Positions 1 to 10,740 of a DNA stretch of 64,000 nucleotides are shown one piece after another; the stretch's first letter is position 1; every line of letters starts with the position of its first letter. A program made the position numbers and the translations under genes. The stretch spans positions 68,534,520-68,598,519 of the forward strand of contig NC_092242.1 in NCBI RefSeq assembly GCF_036320965.1, given 5' to 3'. The notes beneath the pieces were generated by a model. It did not search any database, was not told where the DNA came from, and saw only the letters and a list, made by a program, of their open reading frames with translations. The DNA comes from Panulirus ornatus. Its lineage: Eukaryota > Arthropoda > Malacostraca > Decapoda > Palinuridae.

Positions 1-439
1 GCTTCCTCAACGAAAACTATACAGTTTGAAAAACCCTCCTACAACCCAGGGAGGCACGAAACATACGACCAAATCTGTAGTCGTTGATTTGTAAAAGAAG
101 AAAATAATAATAATAAATGGCAAAAAGATAAGGATATGCGACTTAGTGATGATGAACAATATCAAATTGGTTCTGCACAGTCGAAAACAGCGAGACCAAA
201 TTTTGTTCAGTATTTAGATTGATTTCAGATATCTCTAAATTTGCTCCTAAACTTCGTGTACTCTTTAGGCTGAGGAGTCTTAGGTTTGCGTCGTAGAGCA
301 GTCAAAAATGGGTAATAAAGATGGGGACAAAAAAAAGAAGACAGCATGAGAGGCCAACCCATAGTTATATTTCAGTATGTCATGAACAACGGGTCTAGCG
401 TTCAAAGGTAGAGAAATGCCTTTTTAATAAGCCTTTCCC
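1..439. other. AT-rich non-coding stretch
   Basis: No ORF of interest, repeat family or RNA gene is recognisable here. There is a short imperfect (AAT)n run near 105-117. Confidence 0.5.
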
Positions 440-850
440 AGACACTCACACTTGCTGGAGGGAGAGGTGGAATGACTCTATTGGGTGGAGAATGCAGGGG
501 AGAGAACTGTACTTAGTATCGGTGGGGGGGCTGTGGTGAGCCTGGCCCCAAGCTAGGAGGAAACAAGTGACGTTGCGCAACCGTGGCTCACATACCAACA
601 CATCCCCTTCATGGGGGCACCGGGAGGAGGGAATCTATCAGAGGAGTGGTGAATGTGACGGGTCCCCAGAGTGAGGCGGGGGTGTCACCCGTCAGCTGCA
701 TCAACAGTCACCCACGACGTGGGCCTGCAGCAGCCCTCGGGACCGACATGGCCTCCTCGTTAGAGATGGTCCCTAGCGGCCGCGGCTCAAAGCTCGGAGA
801 CAGGTACTACCTCCCCGCCATAATGGTGTTGTGTTAGGCCCTCTAGAACT
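440..850. other. GC-rich patch in AT-rich surroundings
   Basis: This stretch is clearly richer in G and C than the sequence on both sides and contains several CpGs and a NotI-type GCGGCCGC at about 777-784. Short ORFs are open on both strands (for example 583-837 plus, beginning with GTG rather than ATG), as expected from high GC content. None resembles a family I know. It could be an exon, a promoter-type CpG patch or an old repeat; the sequence alone does not decide. Confidence 0.35.
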
Positions 851-1336
851 CCGCCTACCGCCCCTGCTAACTCGTTCATGGTGAAGGTGTGATGTTGCAG
901 GAACACTTCTGTGGCGAACGATGGATCGTACGATAGTACTTAATAGGTATTTAAGTGTGTACCAGTGGAAGTAAAAACTTGGCACATGCATATCTAAACA
1001 AAAACAGATACATACATACTTCCGTGTTCACATATAAACAACGGTTCATATACATACATTTTTTTCCTTATAGGATGATTAGAGAAGGAGAAGGGTGGGA
1101 CAAGAGAAGAAATAGTTTGAAATATGTGTGCGGGGTATAGTGTAAGTTTTCTAATGTATGCGAGTGATTAGCTGGAATCGTGTTTTTTGTTGCCTTCTCC
1201 GTATACACACTGCATGCTGGAGGTGCGTATCTTGTATCTGGTGGTTTATGAGAGGTGATTCGCTGAGTTAAATATCAATAGATATCTGGAGTCTCTAATT
1301 ACTTTAAGGCTTCGAAGGAACCAAGATTAGGCCCTC
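851..1336. other. Unremarkable non-coding stretch
   Basis: Nothing recognised. It leads into the CR1-like fragment that follows. Confidence 0.5.
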
Positions 1337-1925
1337 TGCTGGCAGATTCCTACATAAGAATAATATAAATGGAGACAAACTGTCTGCTGGCAAGTATTAA
1401 AATATCATTTGAGTAAATGGGTAAGGAAATATTTAGCAAGCTGTCCACATCCTACATTAAGCCAAAACTAGATTATATATCCAAAGTTTGGTCATCTAAT
1501 TAAAAAAAAAAAGGCAAAAAGAACTAATAGAGAAGGTCCAGAGGAGGGTAACAAAGATGGTACCAGGAACTATGAGTGCTGAGTTTCAGGGAAAGGTTAC
1601 CAGTGGCTTTAGATTTACCAAACACAGAAGAATTAAGGGTGACCTGATCAAGATCTTTAAGTTCTTAAATCAGCTTTATGATGTAAGTAGTCCAGAGTCC
1701 TTCGAGGGATGTAAAAGATGGAACGACCAGAGGCCATCACATAAAGTCAGGGAAGAAACTTGTGTGAGACGATGTAAAGAAGTACTTTTACGGTACGAGA
1801 GCAGCGGATGAATGGAATAGGCTGAGTTAGGAGACAGTGAATGTGGACAGCATACACAAGTTTAAAAAGTTGTTTGATCGTAAGGAAATATCAAGAGATG
1901 GGGCCCCACGAACGTAGAACTCTCC
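1337..1925 (+). mobile_element. CR1-like non-LTR retrotransposon, decayed C-terminal piece of the RT ORF
   Basis: Plus-strand translation across several frames gives the order typical of the region after the RT catalytic core in CR1-type elements. About 1405-1480 reads KEIFSKLSTSYIKPKLDY. About 1535-1560 reads EKVQRRVTKMVPG. About 1630-1690 reads RIKGDLIKIFKFLNQLYDV. The segment from 1557 to 1811 is an uninterrupted frame, but in-frame stops and frameshifts lie around it (for example a stop before MGKEIF and another after ESSG). The 3' end (1880-1925) has an AAGAGATGGGGCCCC block echoed in the copy at 32880. About 1330-1420 holds a partial duplication around CTGCTGGCA. The family assignment rests on pattern recall. 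The copy is dead: it has no endonuclease domain and no RT catalytic motif. Confidence 0.75.
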
Positions 1926-2283
1926 CTATATACTGTAAAGGCTTACTGATATGTAAAGAAAATGTAATGAAGTGGCAATGTTGAACGGAGATCTTGATTT
2001 ACTCTCTGCCTGCTAGTGGTATTCGAAAAGTATCACAGCTTCCATACAATGGAAGAAGCGTCACCAGGATTTATACACACATGTACTGTAAACATCATCT
2101 ACAAGCGTACATCGTTGAGTGGTGTGTGTATCATCACTGCACATATCTATTGCATATGTTTTATCAACACATCATTTCTTTCATTCATTCTTTCATATCT
2201 GTTCGCTATTCCCCGCATCAGCGAGAAAGCACTAAGAATAGACTAAATGTAAATAGCCTCATTCGCTTTGTTTCGGTACCTCA

Positions 2284-2285
<2 letters not shown>
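1926..2285. other. Non-coding stretch before a microsatellite
   Basis: Nothing recognised. The frames open here run into the (AT)n tract and owe part of their length to it. Confidence 0.5.
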
Positions 2286-2355
<70 letters not shown>

Positions 2356-2379
2356 GTGTGTGTGTGTGTGTGTGTGTGT
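2286..2379. repeat. Compound microsatellite (AT)~34 then (GT)~12
   Basis: Perfect AT alternation to about 2354, one C, then GT alternation to 2379. Reading frames through it give Tyr-Ile and Cys-Val runs that are not protein. Confidence 0.97.
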
Positions 2380-2638
2380 TGGAGGAAAGTATTCATCCTT
2401 CTTTAAATAAATCTCCAGGTTACCTTAAGCCAAGACCCAGGTGTCAACACCAGCCTTACGAATAACTGTAACTGCCTCGTTCGTAGCGACATCTGGTTTA
2501 ATTGGAAGCAGTAAATATGATTTTTTGTCCTGTGTCTCACGTTTTTTTGTAGTACGTACGTAGGTAGGAGCGGCCCGCGTGCAATATATCATGACACTCC
2601 CCCTCGCGCCAAGCCTCTGACGCGAGCGCGCGCACGCA

Positions 2639-2694
2639 TACACACACACACACGCACGCACACACACACACACGCACGCACACACACACACACA
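2639..2694. repeat. (CA)n microsatellite with CGCA interruptions
   Basis: CA alternation with two internal CGCACGCA blocks, preceded by a CG-rich run (2621-2637). The minus-strand frames over it are Cys-Val low-complexity artefacts. Confidence 0.95.
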
Positions 2695-2997
2695 TAACAA
2701 AGCCTCACTTTCTTGCTGGTGTCGATCGCTGAGGTCAATGTCAATGGGCAATAACCATCATCTTTGCTCAACCCCCTCCCTCCCCGCCTGGCAACATAGA
2801 CTTACATCAGCATCCAGAAGCAGCCAGTTATAAACTCTCCGGCAGCCCCTGAGTCACCTGTCTGTGGGGGGAAGCCAATAAAAACAACCCCCTCGTGAGC
2901 GAGGTTCTCAAGGGTACTGTTCCACGTGATTGGTGGACACCCGTAAGCCATTCCTGCTATTAGGGAGAAGATAAATATTTCGTTTATTCGTGAAGTT

Positions 2998-3002
<5 letters not shown>

Positions 3003-3066
<64 letters not shown>
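3003..3066. repeat. (TG)32 microsatellite
   Basis: Uninterrupted TG alternation. Confidence 0.98.
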
Positions 3067-3067
<1 letters not shown>

Positions 3068-3161
3068 AATTACAATTTGTATTATGGAGAGAAAGCTTTA
3101 CACCCAGGGGGATACGTCTCTTAAATTGTATTCATGCAACATGTATTCACTCCTAAGTCTG

Positions 3162-3200
3162 CACACACACACACACACACACACCAGCCTAAGCCACACG
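3162..3200. repeat. (CA)n tract with possible SINE 3' remnant
   Basis: The CA run to 3184 is followed by CAGCCTAAGCCAC. This resembles the junction between (CA)n and body in the tRNA-SINE copies (CCTTAGCCTAATCCAGG at 42533, CTAGTCTAAGCCATG at 54887). The similarity stops after a few bases, so the SINE reading is weak. Confidence 0.5.
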
Positions 3201-3315
3201 ACCCACACCAGCCCCTGCTGAGGACAAAGGACCCATGAACTGAAGGCCACGGTCTGTGATGGACTCCAGAAGCTGCTGACATGCTGCCACCTAACACCTT
3301 TTCACCATCCTTCAT

Positions 3316-3390
3316 CACTATGGTCACTATCTACTGTCGTCACTATGGTCACTGTCTCTCGTCCTCACTATGGTCACTGTCTCTCGTCTT
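3316..3390. repeat. 25-bp tandem repeat, 3 copies
   Basis: Three adjacent units start at 3316, 3341 and 3366, each beginning CACTATGGTCACT. The second and third differ at only a couple of bases near the end. Confidence 0.9.
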
Positions 3391-4142
3391 TACTACACAG
3401 AAGCCATTCAGGTCCATTTCCACAGATGACAGAGTAAACAAGTGTACGTAAATAAGGTCACCGAAAATGTCAGGCAATTTCAACAACGAGGAATCTCATT
3501 CTTGCAGTGATGGTATATATATGGTCTTAAAATCACTACCTCCGACACCCACGTGAAGTGAGGTTATATCATGATATCAACTAACTGTATAGACACCTGA
3601 CAGTTGACGGTCCTGAAGGTAACTGATGAACTAACCAACGAAGCAACTAACCGAACACACGAACAAATTTGACAAGTAATAAAGCGTTTCAATAAAGGCA
3701 ACTTTTGTCTCGTGAAGAAAATGGTAATCTTGTTTCACAAAAGGGAGAGTTCGTGCAAAACCAGCAAGAAGTTTATCAACTGGTCGTTACCGGGGTAAAT
3801 TAGGCGTAGACCGGGGGTCGATATAATGAAGAAAATGACGTCACTGTATCTATACCCTATCATTATTTCCAGTACGTCCGGTAACATCTGGGCGCAGATG
3901 GAAATTTCGTTGATGAAAGTTGTCAGGTAAGTCAGCAGCAACGATATATCCTTTTTTTTACTTCGCCATTTTAACTTTTTTACACACGATAGTAAAGTTC
4001 TTGAACACGAGGGAACGACCCTTGAGCATGATGTCATATCATTCTTGGGTCTAACGGCACGATCATTTAATCTAACCCTTATGGGCTGGGTCAAAAGACA
4101 GGCCATTAGAGCCAAGGGACGTACAGTCGTATGTACGACCGT
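3391..4142. other. Unassigned stretch
   Basis: No family recognised. A 126-codon minus frame (4115-3735) begins with an alternative start codon and resembles nothing I know. About 3995-4060 contains CTTGAACACGAGGGAACGAC-like phrases that recall the degenerate repeat at 41298-41410. Confidence 0.4.
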
Positions 4143-4976
4143 ATGGGTATGTCTGTAGGAATAGTGGTTCCAACAATGTCATATGGTTGCGAGGCGTGGG
4201 CTATAGATAGGGTTGTGCAGAGGAGGGTGGATGTGCTGGAAATGAAATGTTTGAGGACAATATGTGGTGTGAGGTGGTTTGATCAAGTAATATAAGGGTA
4301 AGAGAAATGTGTCGTAATAAAAAGTGTGTGGTTGACAGAGCAGAAGAGGGTGTGTTGAAATGGTTTGGACATATGGAGAAACTGAGTGAGGAAAGACTGA
4401 CAAAGAAGATATATGTGTCAAAGGTGGAGGGAACGAGGACAAGCGGGAGACCAAAGTGAAGGTGGAAGGATGGAACGAAAAAGATTTTGAGCGATCAGGG
4501 CGATCATACAGGAGGGTGAGGGGCGTGCAAGGAACAGAGTGAATTGGAACGATATGGTATAACGGGGTCGACGTGCTGTCAGTGAACTGAACCAGGAGGG
4601 CATGTGAAGCGTCTCGGGTAAACCATGGAAAGTTTTGTGAGACCTGGATGTGGATAGGAAGTTGTGGTTTCGGTGCATTATACATGAGAGCAAGAGACTG
4701 AGTGTGAACGAATGTGGCCTTTTTGTCTGTATTCCTAGCGCTGCCTAGCTGAAGCAGGGGACAGCGATGCTGTTTTCCTGTGGGGCGGGGAGGCGACAGG
4801 AATATGTACATGTGCATGTATGTAATGTTTGCGTATGTATATGTTGATATGTATATGTATGTATATGTTGATATGTATATGTATGTATATGTGCGTATGT
4901 TGGCGTTTGTGGTACATTGTGTATATGAGTGGATGGGCCATTCTTCGTCTGTTTTACACACACACACACACACTTG
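4143..4976 (+). mobile_element. L-family LINE, 5'-truncated copy (RT C-terminus and 3' UTR)
   Basis: The homology to the copy at 44640-45780 begins abruptly at GGGTATGT (4143). It then reads IVVPTMSYGCEAWAIDRVV, LEMKCLRTICGVRWFDQV and KWFGHMEKLSEERLTKKIYV in plus-strand frames, followed by a SGRPK block and a 3' UTR with alternating purine-pyrimidine TATGTATATG repeats. A 4-base deletion near 4287 relative to the other copy shifts the frame, and SGRPK is followed directly by a stop where the other copy reads RGRPNWRW. The end (about 4930-4976) has the GGGCCATTCTTCGTCTGTTT block and then runs into (AC)n in place of the usual ATAAATAAA tail. It is non-functional and has lost the endonuclease and the RT catalytic region. 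Confidence 0.85.
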
Positions 4977-7900
4977 AGCAGGATATGTTTATCTGAACAA
5001 GCAATGGCGGTCTATCAATTAAGGTGTCAAGTGTTTCATAACAACATAAAGAGAATTAGTCTGCGGTTTGTGTTTCTGAACCGAGCTTTTGACGAGAGAC
5101 GAAACCGCAACGTAATTAAGGGCCGAGGTCATCTACGGCTTCCGCAAACGAGGCATGTATTTCAGGTCCGGTTAATTAGTGAACGACAGAGAACGTTATT
5201 ATGGGGGAAAAAAACCCGTCTCTAGCTCGTGGTGTCCAATGCAGGAAAGTGTGGATCATCGGCGATAAACTTAACCACTTGCTCACAACAGTCAAGCCTG
5301 CGCCCCGGACCAACCACAGTTCAGTGCTCCTCTGTGCTCTGAAAATGTCCGGAAGAGCAACGTAATTCATAACTACAAGGTGATATATATATGACGTCTA
5401 TAAAGCATTACTACATTATCGAGGAATATGGAATACGGCGTAAACTTGTCGACTGAACGGCTTATGTGAAGACCAGGGTCATGACTAATCAATAACTATA
5501 AAAGAGGATTTGGTGATATAGCACATACCCCTGACCCATGGTATACTGTGTGGCGGGGCTGTAGGTCCTTGTGTACCACATACGCATTTGTTCTAAGAAT
5601 TCCACAGTAAAACCTAACATGCATGATAACACTATCTCACTGTGATCACAATCAGCTTGGGGAGCTGAAAAATAATATCTTCACGAGCGAGTTTTCGAAC
5701 ATATAGGGATTTAAAGACACAAGAAACACATACAAATTGATCACAAGACGCATTCCCTCGGAAAATGAGACTCACCTCTGACTGGGAACTATGCTGAAGT
5801 TACAGGTATTTAGTCTAAAGTTTCATAAAGTCGAAGGTTCATGAATCCGAAAGTTCAATCGTTCGAATGTGTTCCGTTAATCTGAAGCGTATCATCTAGC
5901 GTAACCTTACATACAATGAACCATAATACAAATACCCGTCTTATAAACCATGAAATTTTCAGTTTTCTACATTCTACATTGCCGACTCAACGTACATCTT
6001 ACTACATAATACTAAAGGTTGCACTTTCGGATTGGCCAACCTTTGGACTGTGGTAAAGGAATGGTTCTCCGATTAACGGATGCATACACACGTATAATGC
6101 TGCCAACTGCTGACGTCAAGCATTACTCTTTGATGGAAAGTTGTTGCAAAGCCAAAAACCTACCCGTCCAATGCCAGTGTTAGCAAATATCACGAGGTTA
6201 ATTGGCAAAAATGAGCAGTGTCGACTAGTTGGAAACTGAAAATCACAATATTGGTCAAAATTCCACATCCAGTGTGCAACCCTATTTAAACACCTTACTT
6301 GACTGTAGATAAACTAGATATCTCTCGATATCTTCTGCTTCCTAGACGATGATGATACGTGAATCACGTGATAGATTACACCCTCACTAAGGACCTTGTT
6401 AAAGGAAGACGTCCACTTGGAGAGGTTGCACTTCGCCCTCCGCTGGAGGAAGTAGACGAATGTCAAAATCACAGATCGAACTGGAAATGATGAGGAGGAA
6501 CCTTAATGCCAGGGATGAAAGCACGAATTCCAAAGCTTCCACACAGACTTCATGGAGACATGTCAAAGCAGAATAGCCTACACTCCAGATAAAGGCTCAA
6601 AATACAGTATATTCTCTCAAACTACCCTTGTATAAAGGGCTCCCTCTAGTTTTCAAAAAGACCAGTGACTGATGCGTCACTAATAACCTCGCTGAGAGCA
6701 AACGAACCCATCCAATGTGCACTAGTTCCAAATGCCAAACAGCAGTCGCTTATGATAGAGGAAGAAAAATGCGATATATACCAAACCCCGTATCATGTGA
6801 CCGACACTATACGGGCAAGTGTCACGCCCCAAGCAAGACCATCTCGGGTGAACGGAATAAGTGTTAAGAGTAGGAATGAATCATGGCTCGCCAAGTGTTT
6901 GTAAACCTGACTCTGAGAGGAAGATAGGTGGGATGAAGAGGGCAAGACAAAAAAAAGGATAGAGAATTCCAGAGAATTCCGTACTATCGTGAGTCGATCC
7001 ATACCTAACCCCCACAAGATACTCAGATGCGGCGACAGATTATGAATTCAAGATGATTCCACGGCGTCAACACAGCGCGACAACGGCGTTATGATAGCAA
7101 TTTGCTGCAATATTTTCAACCCCACTGAGGTCTGCGACATGCGATCAGTTCACCGGACACACTCGGTCATCCAACGGTCGGATGTAACATTCCCAATGAC
7201 CTCTGACCTTCACCTTCTCTTGAGGTCAATCAGTGGCAGGGAGGACCACCGCTGCCCAGGTGACGTAACACGCCCATAACGCTCTTGTGAGGCTATGCGT
7301 CGTTAGCTCTACCACAAGCCGGGGTTGGGGAAAGGAGGAGGAGCTGGGGCGTCACTTGAGAAAGGAGGAAAATCCTCAAGAAAATCAGAGAAGCAAGACA
7401 ACGAGTCATAAAGAATGTGGCAACACGTTATCAAGATAACAGACGACTACTGCCTATGTTCTTGCATACACAACCATTGTGATGCGCCAGTCAGATATCC
7501 CGTATCATTACAGATAACATTTATCATAAGCATCTCCGTGATACAGATGTTTCCTCTTATGACTGTGAACATCTGATTCAAGTCTTCAGTTTGTCCCCAG
7601 CTTACGTATATTTTTTAATCTATTTCCACAATGCAACACAATGAAGTCTGGGACTGCGTATGCAGAACTAACTAGTTTGCTAACGTTTCAACGCGTCTCA
7701 GCTTGATCAATTTTTCATGTTGCAATTAAGAGATGTTCAAAGATGAATCAGGAGGCTGTGTAGCTCCGTCTCATTTTCGAGTTTAAAGTCGAACCTTCGC
7801 AGTGTTCGTGCAGTGCGAAACTTTATAACAAAGGTTGCATCTACCTACTACGGTCTTAAGTCTCCTTGGGCTGCTGGCCCCTCATACTTACAGATCTTGT

Positions 7901-8028
7901 GAAGATTAGAAGAAAATAAGCCACCAGTTTTCCAATGTTTCCAAAGATGGACTCCTGTGGCGTGAGATGTCCTTTGACGAGACTGTAATCCCGATGAATA
8001 TGGCCCTCGAGAGGGCGGAGTCCGGTAA

Positions 8029-8030
<2 letters not shown>
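4977..8030. other. Three kilobases with no recognised feature
   Basis: AT-rich sequence with short frames only. The frames at 6665-6904 (plus) and 6793-7017 (minus) overlap on opposite strands and resemble no known domain. No tandem array, RNA gene or clear transposon piece is visible. Confidence 0.45.

Positions 8031-8098
<68 letters not shown>
8031..8098. repeat. (CT)34 microsatellite
   Basis: Uninterrupted CT alternation; complementary to the (GA)n tract at 8416-8481. Confidence 0.98.
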
Positions 8099-8099
<1 letters not shown>

Positions 8100-8410
8100 A
8101 AATAAGGCTGATTCTCTACTTACAATATTGAGCTTTCAACTTGGTCAGAGACATTCCAACTGAAACGAGACATTGATCCGAATCAACTACTGCAAAATCC
8201 TCCTTTAATGTCCATAACTTGTGAGGCTATCGTACTGCTGCAGTATGTCCAACTTAACATATGATAACACTTTATTACTCAAAACGAAAAATGTCACGAG
8301 AAATATTCAATCCCTCGAGAAAGATTACTGGCCAAAAGTTATTACGAAATATCAGAGAATCACAGAGCGAGAACACTGGCTAGACTGGAAGACGGGAGTA
8401 AAGTTGGCTG

Positions 8411-8415
<5 letters not shown>
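8099..8415. other. Spacer between complementary CT and GA tracts
   Basis: About 317 bp with no recognisable feature of its own. It would form the loop if the flanking tracts paired. Confidence 0.5.

Positions 8416-8481
<66 letters not shown>
8416..8481. repeat. (AG)33 microsatellite
   Basis: Uninterrupted AG alternation. The Arg-Glu frame through it is an artefact. Confidence 0.98.
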
Positions 8482-8482
<1 letters not shown>

Positions 8483-9318
8483 ACAACGGGGTTGAGGAAC
8501 AGACGGAGAGGCCCCCCCGACACAACACACACAGACGCCATACATCACAATGTCACCTGTGGATGAAGCCTGCTGGCGTAACACTCATTTGCCTCTGTGT
8601 TTTCAAAACTAAATTCCTTCGCTGATGAATCATCCACATCCGGACCGTAAACATACTCGAAAGACAATAACACCTGACTGCCTTACCCCTCCTACTGCCT
8701 TCTGATGTTCTTTAGGTGTATAATCCATCAACACCTCTAGCATCAACGAATCATTTGTACTTCAGGTGGAATCCCGAGTTTATCTTCGCCTTTCGATCAT
8801 TCATAAATCATCCGGGTTGCCATTCCCTTCTTCATTCCGACTGCAGGCAAGCAAGTCCGCAAAATGCGACGGAACTTAATTAATGACTATTCTTAATCAT
8901 ATAATTTCAGGGAAGGTAAATTACAAGTATGAATTACAGCCTTTGCTAATTACGCAAGCCCCCCTTCCCCCCCGTTGGTGCTGCGTATGGCACGGAACGC
9001 ACCAAATGCGTACCTGGCTCGTGAATGATGATGGTACGGTGGCTGCGTCATGAATTCCTTTTCCACGCCAGTCATAATTCCTTGATGACGTACAGTTACG
9101 CAGCACGACCTGTGATAATCAACGAATCGATGACAAAATTACACAAGTGGCAACCATCCTTATTGTGTTTGTTTCACGTTAGCCGAGATGACTGAATGTC
9201 TTAATCAACGCCATCCTATATATATCCTAATCTACGTCAGGTGCCCAATTCATCGACCAAACCCCTAGGGGAAGATGAACAGCTGGGATGACTGAAGATC
9301 GAGACTTCCATAACAAGC
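8482..9318. other. Unassigned non-coding stretch
   Basis: Nothing recognised. Confidence 0.45.
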
Positions 9319-9366
9319 CTGCGAATGCGTCATGGTCAGCAACGCCAAACCGCTACACCACGGAAG
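9319..9366 (-). mobile_element. tRNA-derived SINE, head fragment
   Basis: On the minus strand this reads GTGGTGTAGCGGTTTGGCGT then TGCTGACCATGA. It matches the A-box region of the fuller copies at 37272 and 17597. The B box and 3' body are absent or unrecognisable, so only the head survives. Confidence 0.6.
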
Positions 9367-10370
9367 TTTACCGAGTCCGATTTCAAAGAATCATCCATTT
9401 CGCTTACAGAAACGGCCGGTTTCACCCATAATTTCAGCCTTATCGAGAAAAATCACCTTCATGAATCATGCACTGACGGAGGAACCCCGAGAACATGAAC
9501 CAGCACTGAAGAACAAGTTTCTTTTGTTCTCACCCTTGACACGGTGTTACTCACGTTGCCCCAAGTGGGGTAAGATGATTTTAGGTGGCGAAAACGGTAC
9601 CTGGGACTGCTTGGAAAAAATGGGGGGAGGGGGTCATACATACGCACAGGGAATATAAAACGATTCAAAGATTATGTCACAAGAGGCGCAAGTGGCTCTC
9701 TAAGGCTTGCAAGTTTGCATCTACAGCAGAAGAGGTCGGCGACGACGATCGACTAGCTGGAACATTAAGAATGGATTGCTTGTGGCAGCCGAGTTACTTT
9801 TAGTCTTCATTACCATCTAATAACGACATGCTGGTAATAACACAAAGCTCAGTCATCAAAAACTACTTTTCTACTTTCGTAGGTAACAGCTCGAATGATA
9901 GAGAGAGAGAGAGATACATAAAGAGTAACAACTTTAAAAAAAATTTGTTCAGGTAATAACGAAGCGCCATCTGACATTCATTAGAACAGTAGTCGCAGAT
10001 TTACCCAAACATTTTCAAACCGAATGAGTTAATATTCTCATTGATATTTTCAATATCACAGTACATTTAATATAATTATACTGATTTCACGCAATGCCTG
10101 ATCCACTGGCTCACTCAGGGATGCATTGAGGGGGAAAAAAAAAAGAGGTTGCCAGAGAGTTCGTGAAAAGATATTTTCACGTTACACACGACTGCACGCG
10201 TACAACAGACCCTTGTGACTGAAACGAGTCCCAGAATTTCAGTCACATCTTATTTTACCTCTCGCTTTACTTTTCGAAGGAGGGTGCAGTAAACGCGTTC
10301 TCTTCAGGATGAACGAAGACACCAGGAATTAATACGTAGACTACAAAACAGAAGTTATACAGAAGTTATA
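9367..10370. other. Unassigned stretch
   Basis: Contains a short (GA)n run at about 9899-9914 and A-rich runs. Frames at 9332-9658 and 9585-9803 overlap and look spurious. Confidence 0.45.
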
Positions 10371-10740
10371 AGTGTGAAAGAAGCCAAAAGAAATCAACAG
10401 AAGTGAACACAGCACAACTTCCACGTAAGTGAAACCAGCAGCCATCAGCAGAAAGGTACAAAGCAGAACTCGTCTTAATGCTGAAGGAAGCCAGCAGTCA
10501 TCAGCAGGAAGGTACAAAGCAGAACTCGTCTTAAGCATGAAGGAAGCCAGCAGTCATCAGCAGGAAGGTACAAAGCAGAACTCGTCTTAAGCATGAAGGA
10601 AGCCAGCAGTCATCAGCAGGAAGGTACAAAGCAGAACTCGTCTTAATGCTGAAGGAAGCCAGCAGTCATCAGCAGGAAGGTACAAAGCAGAACTCGTCTT
10701 AAGCATGAAGGAAGCCAGCATAAATCAACAGGAAGTGAGC
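10371..10740. repeat. 56-bp minisatellite, about 6.6 copies
   Basis: Units start at 10371, 10427, 10483, 10539, 10595, 10651 and 10707 (partial). The first is divergent; the third to sixth are nearly identical. Each unit reads GAAGGAAGCCAGCAGTCATC, then AGCAGGAAGG, then ACTCGTCTTA. The last five bases before the next GAAGG are either ATGCT or AGCAT, which are reverse complements of each other. Confidence 0.95.

Noticed and set aside
2268..2465. Frames rich in Tyr-Ile, Cys-Val, Arg-Glu or Ser-Leu across the window (for example near 2300, 8450, 14500, 22700, 38800, 39300, 62900)
   Set aside because: They are read-through of dinucleotide repeats, open by construction on both strands.
4179..4973. 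264-codon minus-strand frame
   Set aside because: It lies antisense to the L-family LINE remnant. The sense strand matches the RT C-terminus and 3' UTR of the copy at 44640-45775, so the antisense frame is a shadow.
5655..6260. Possible hidden repeat with TCGAAGG/GTTCGAA phrases
   Set aside because: Only isolated short matches; no constant spacing and no second copy of useful length.
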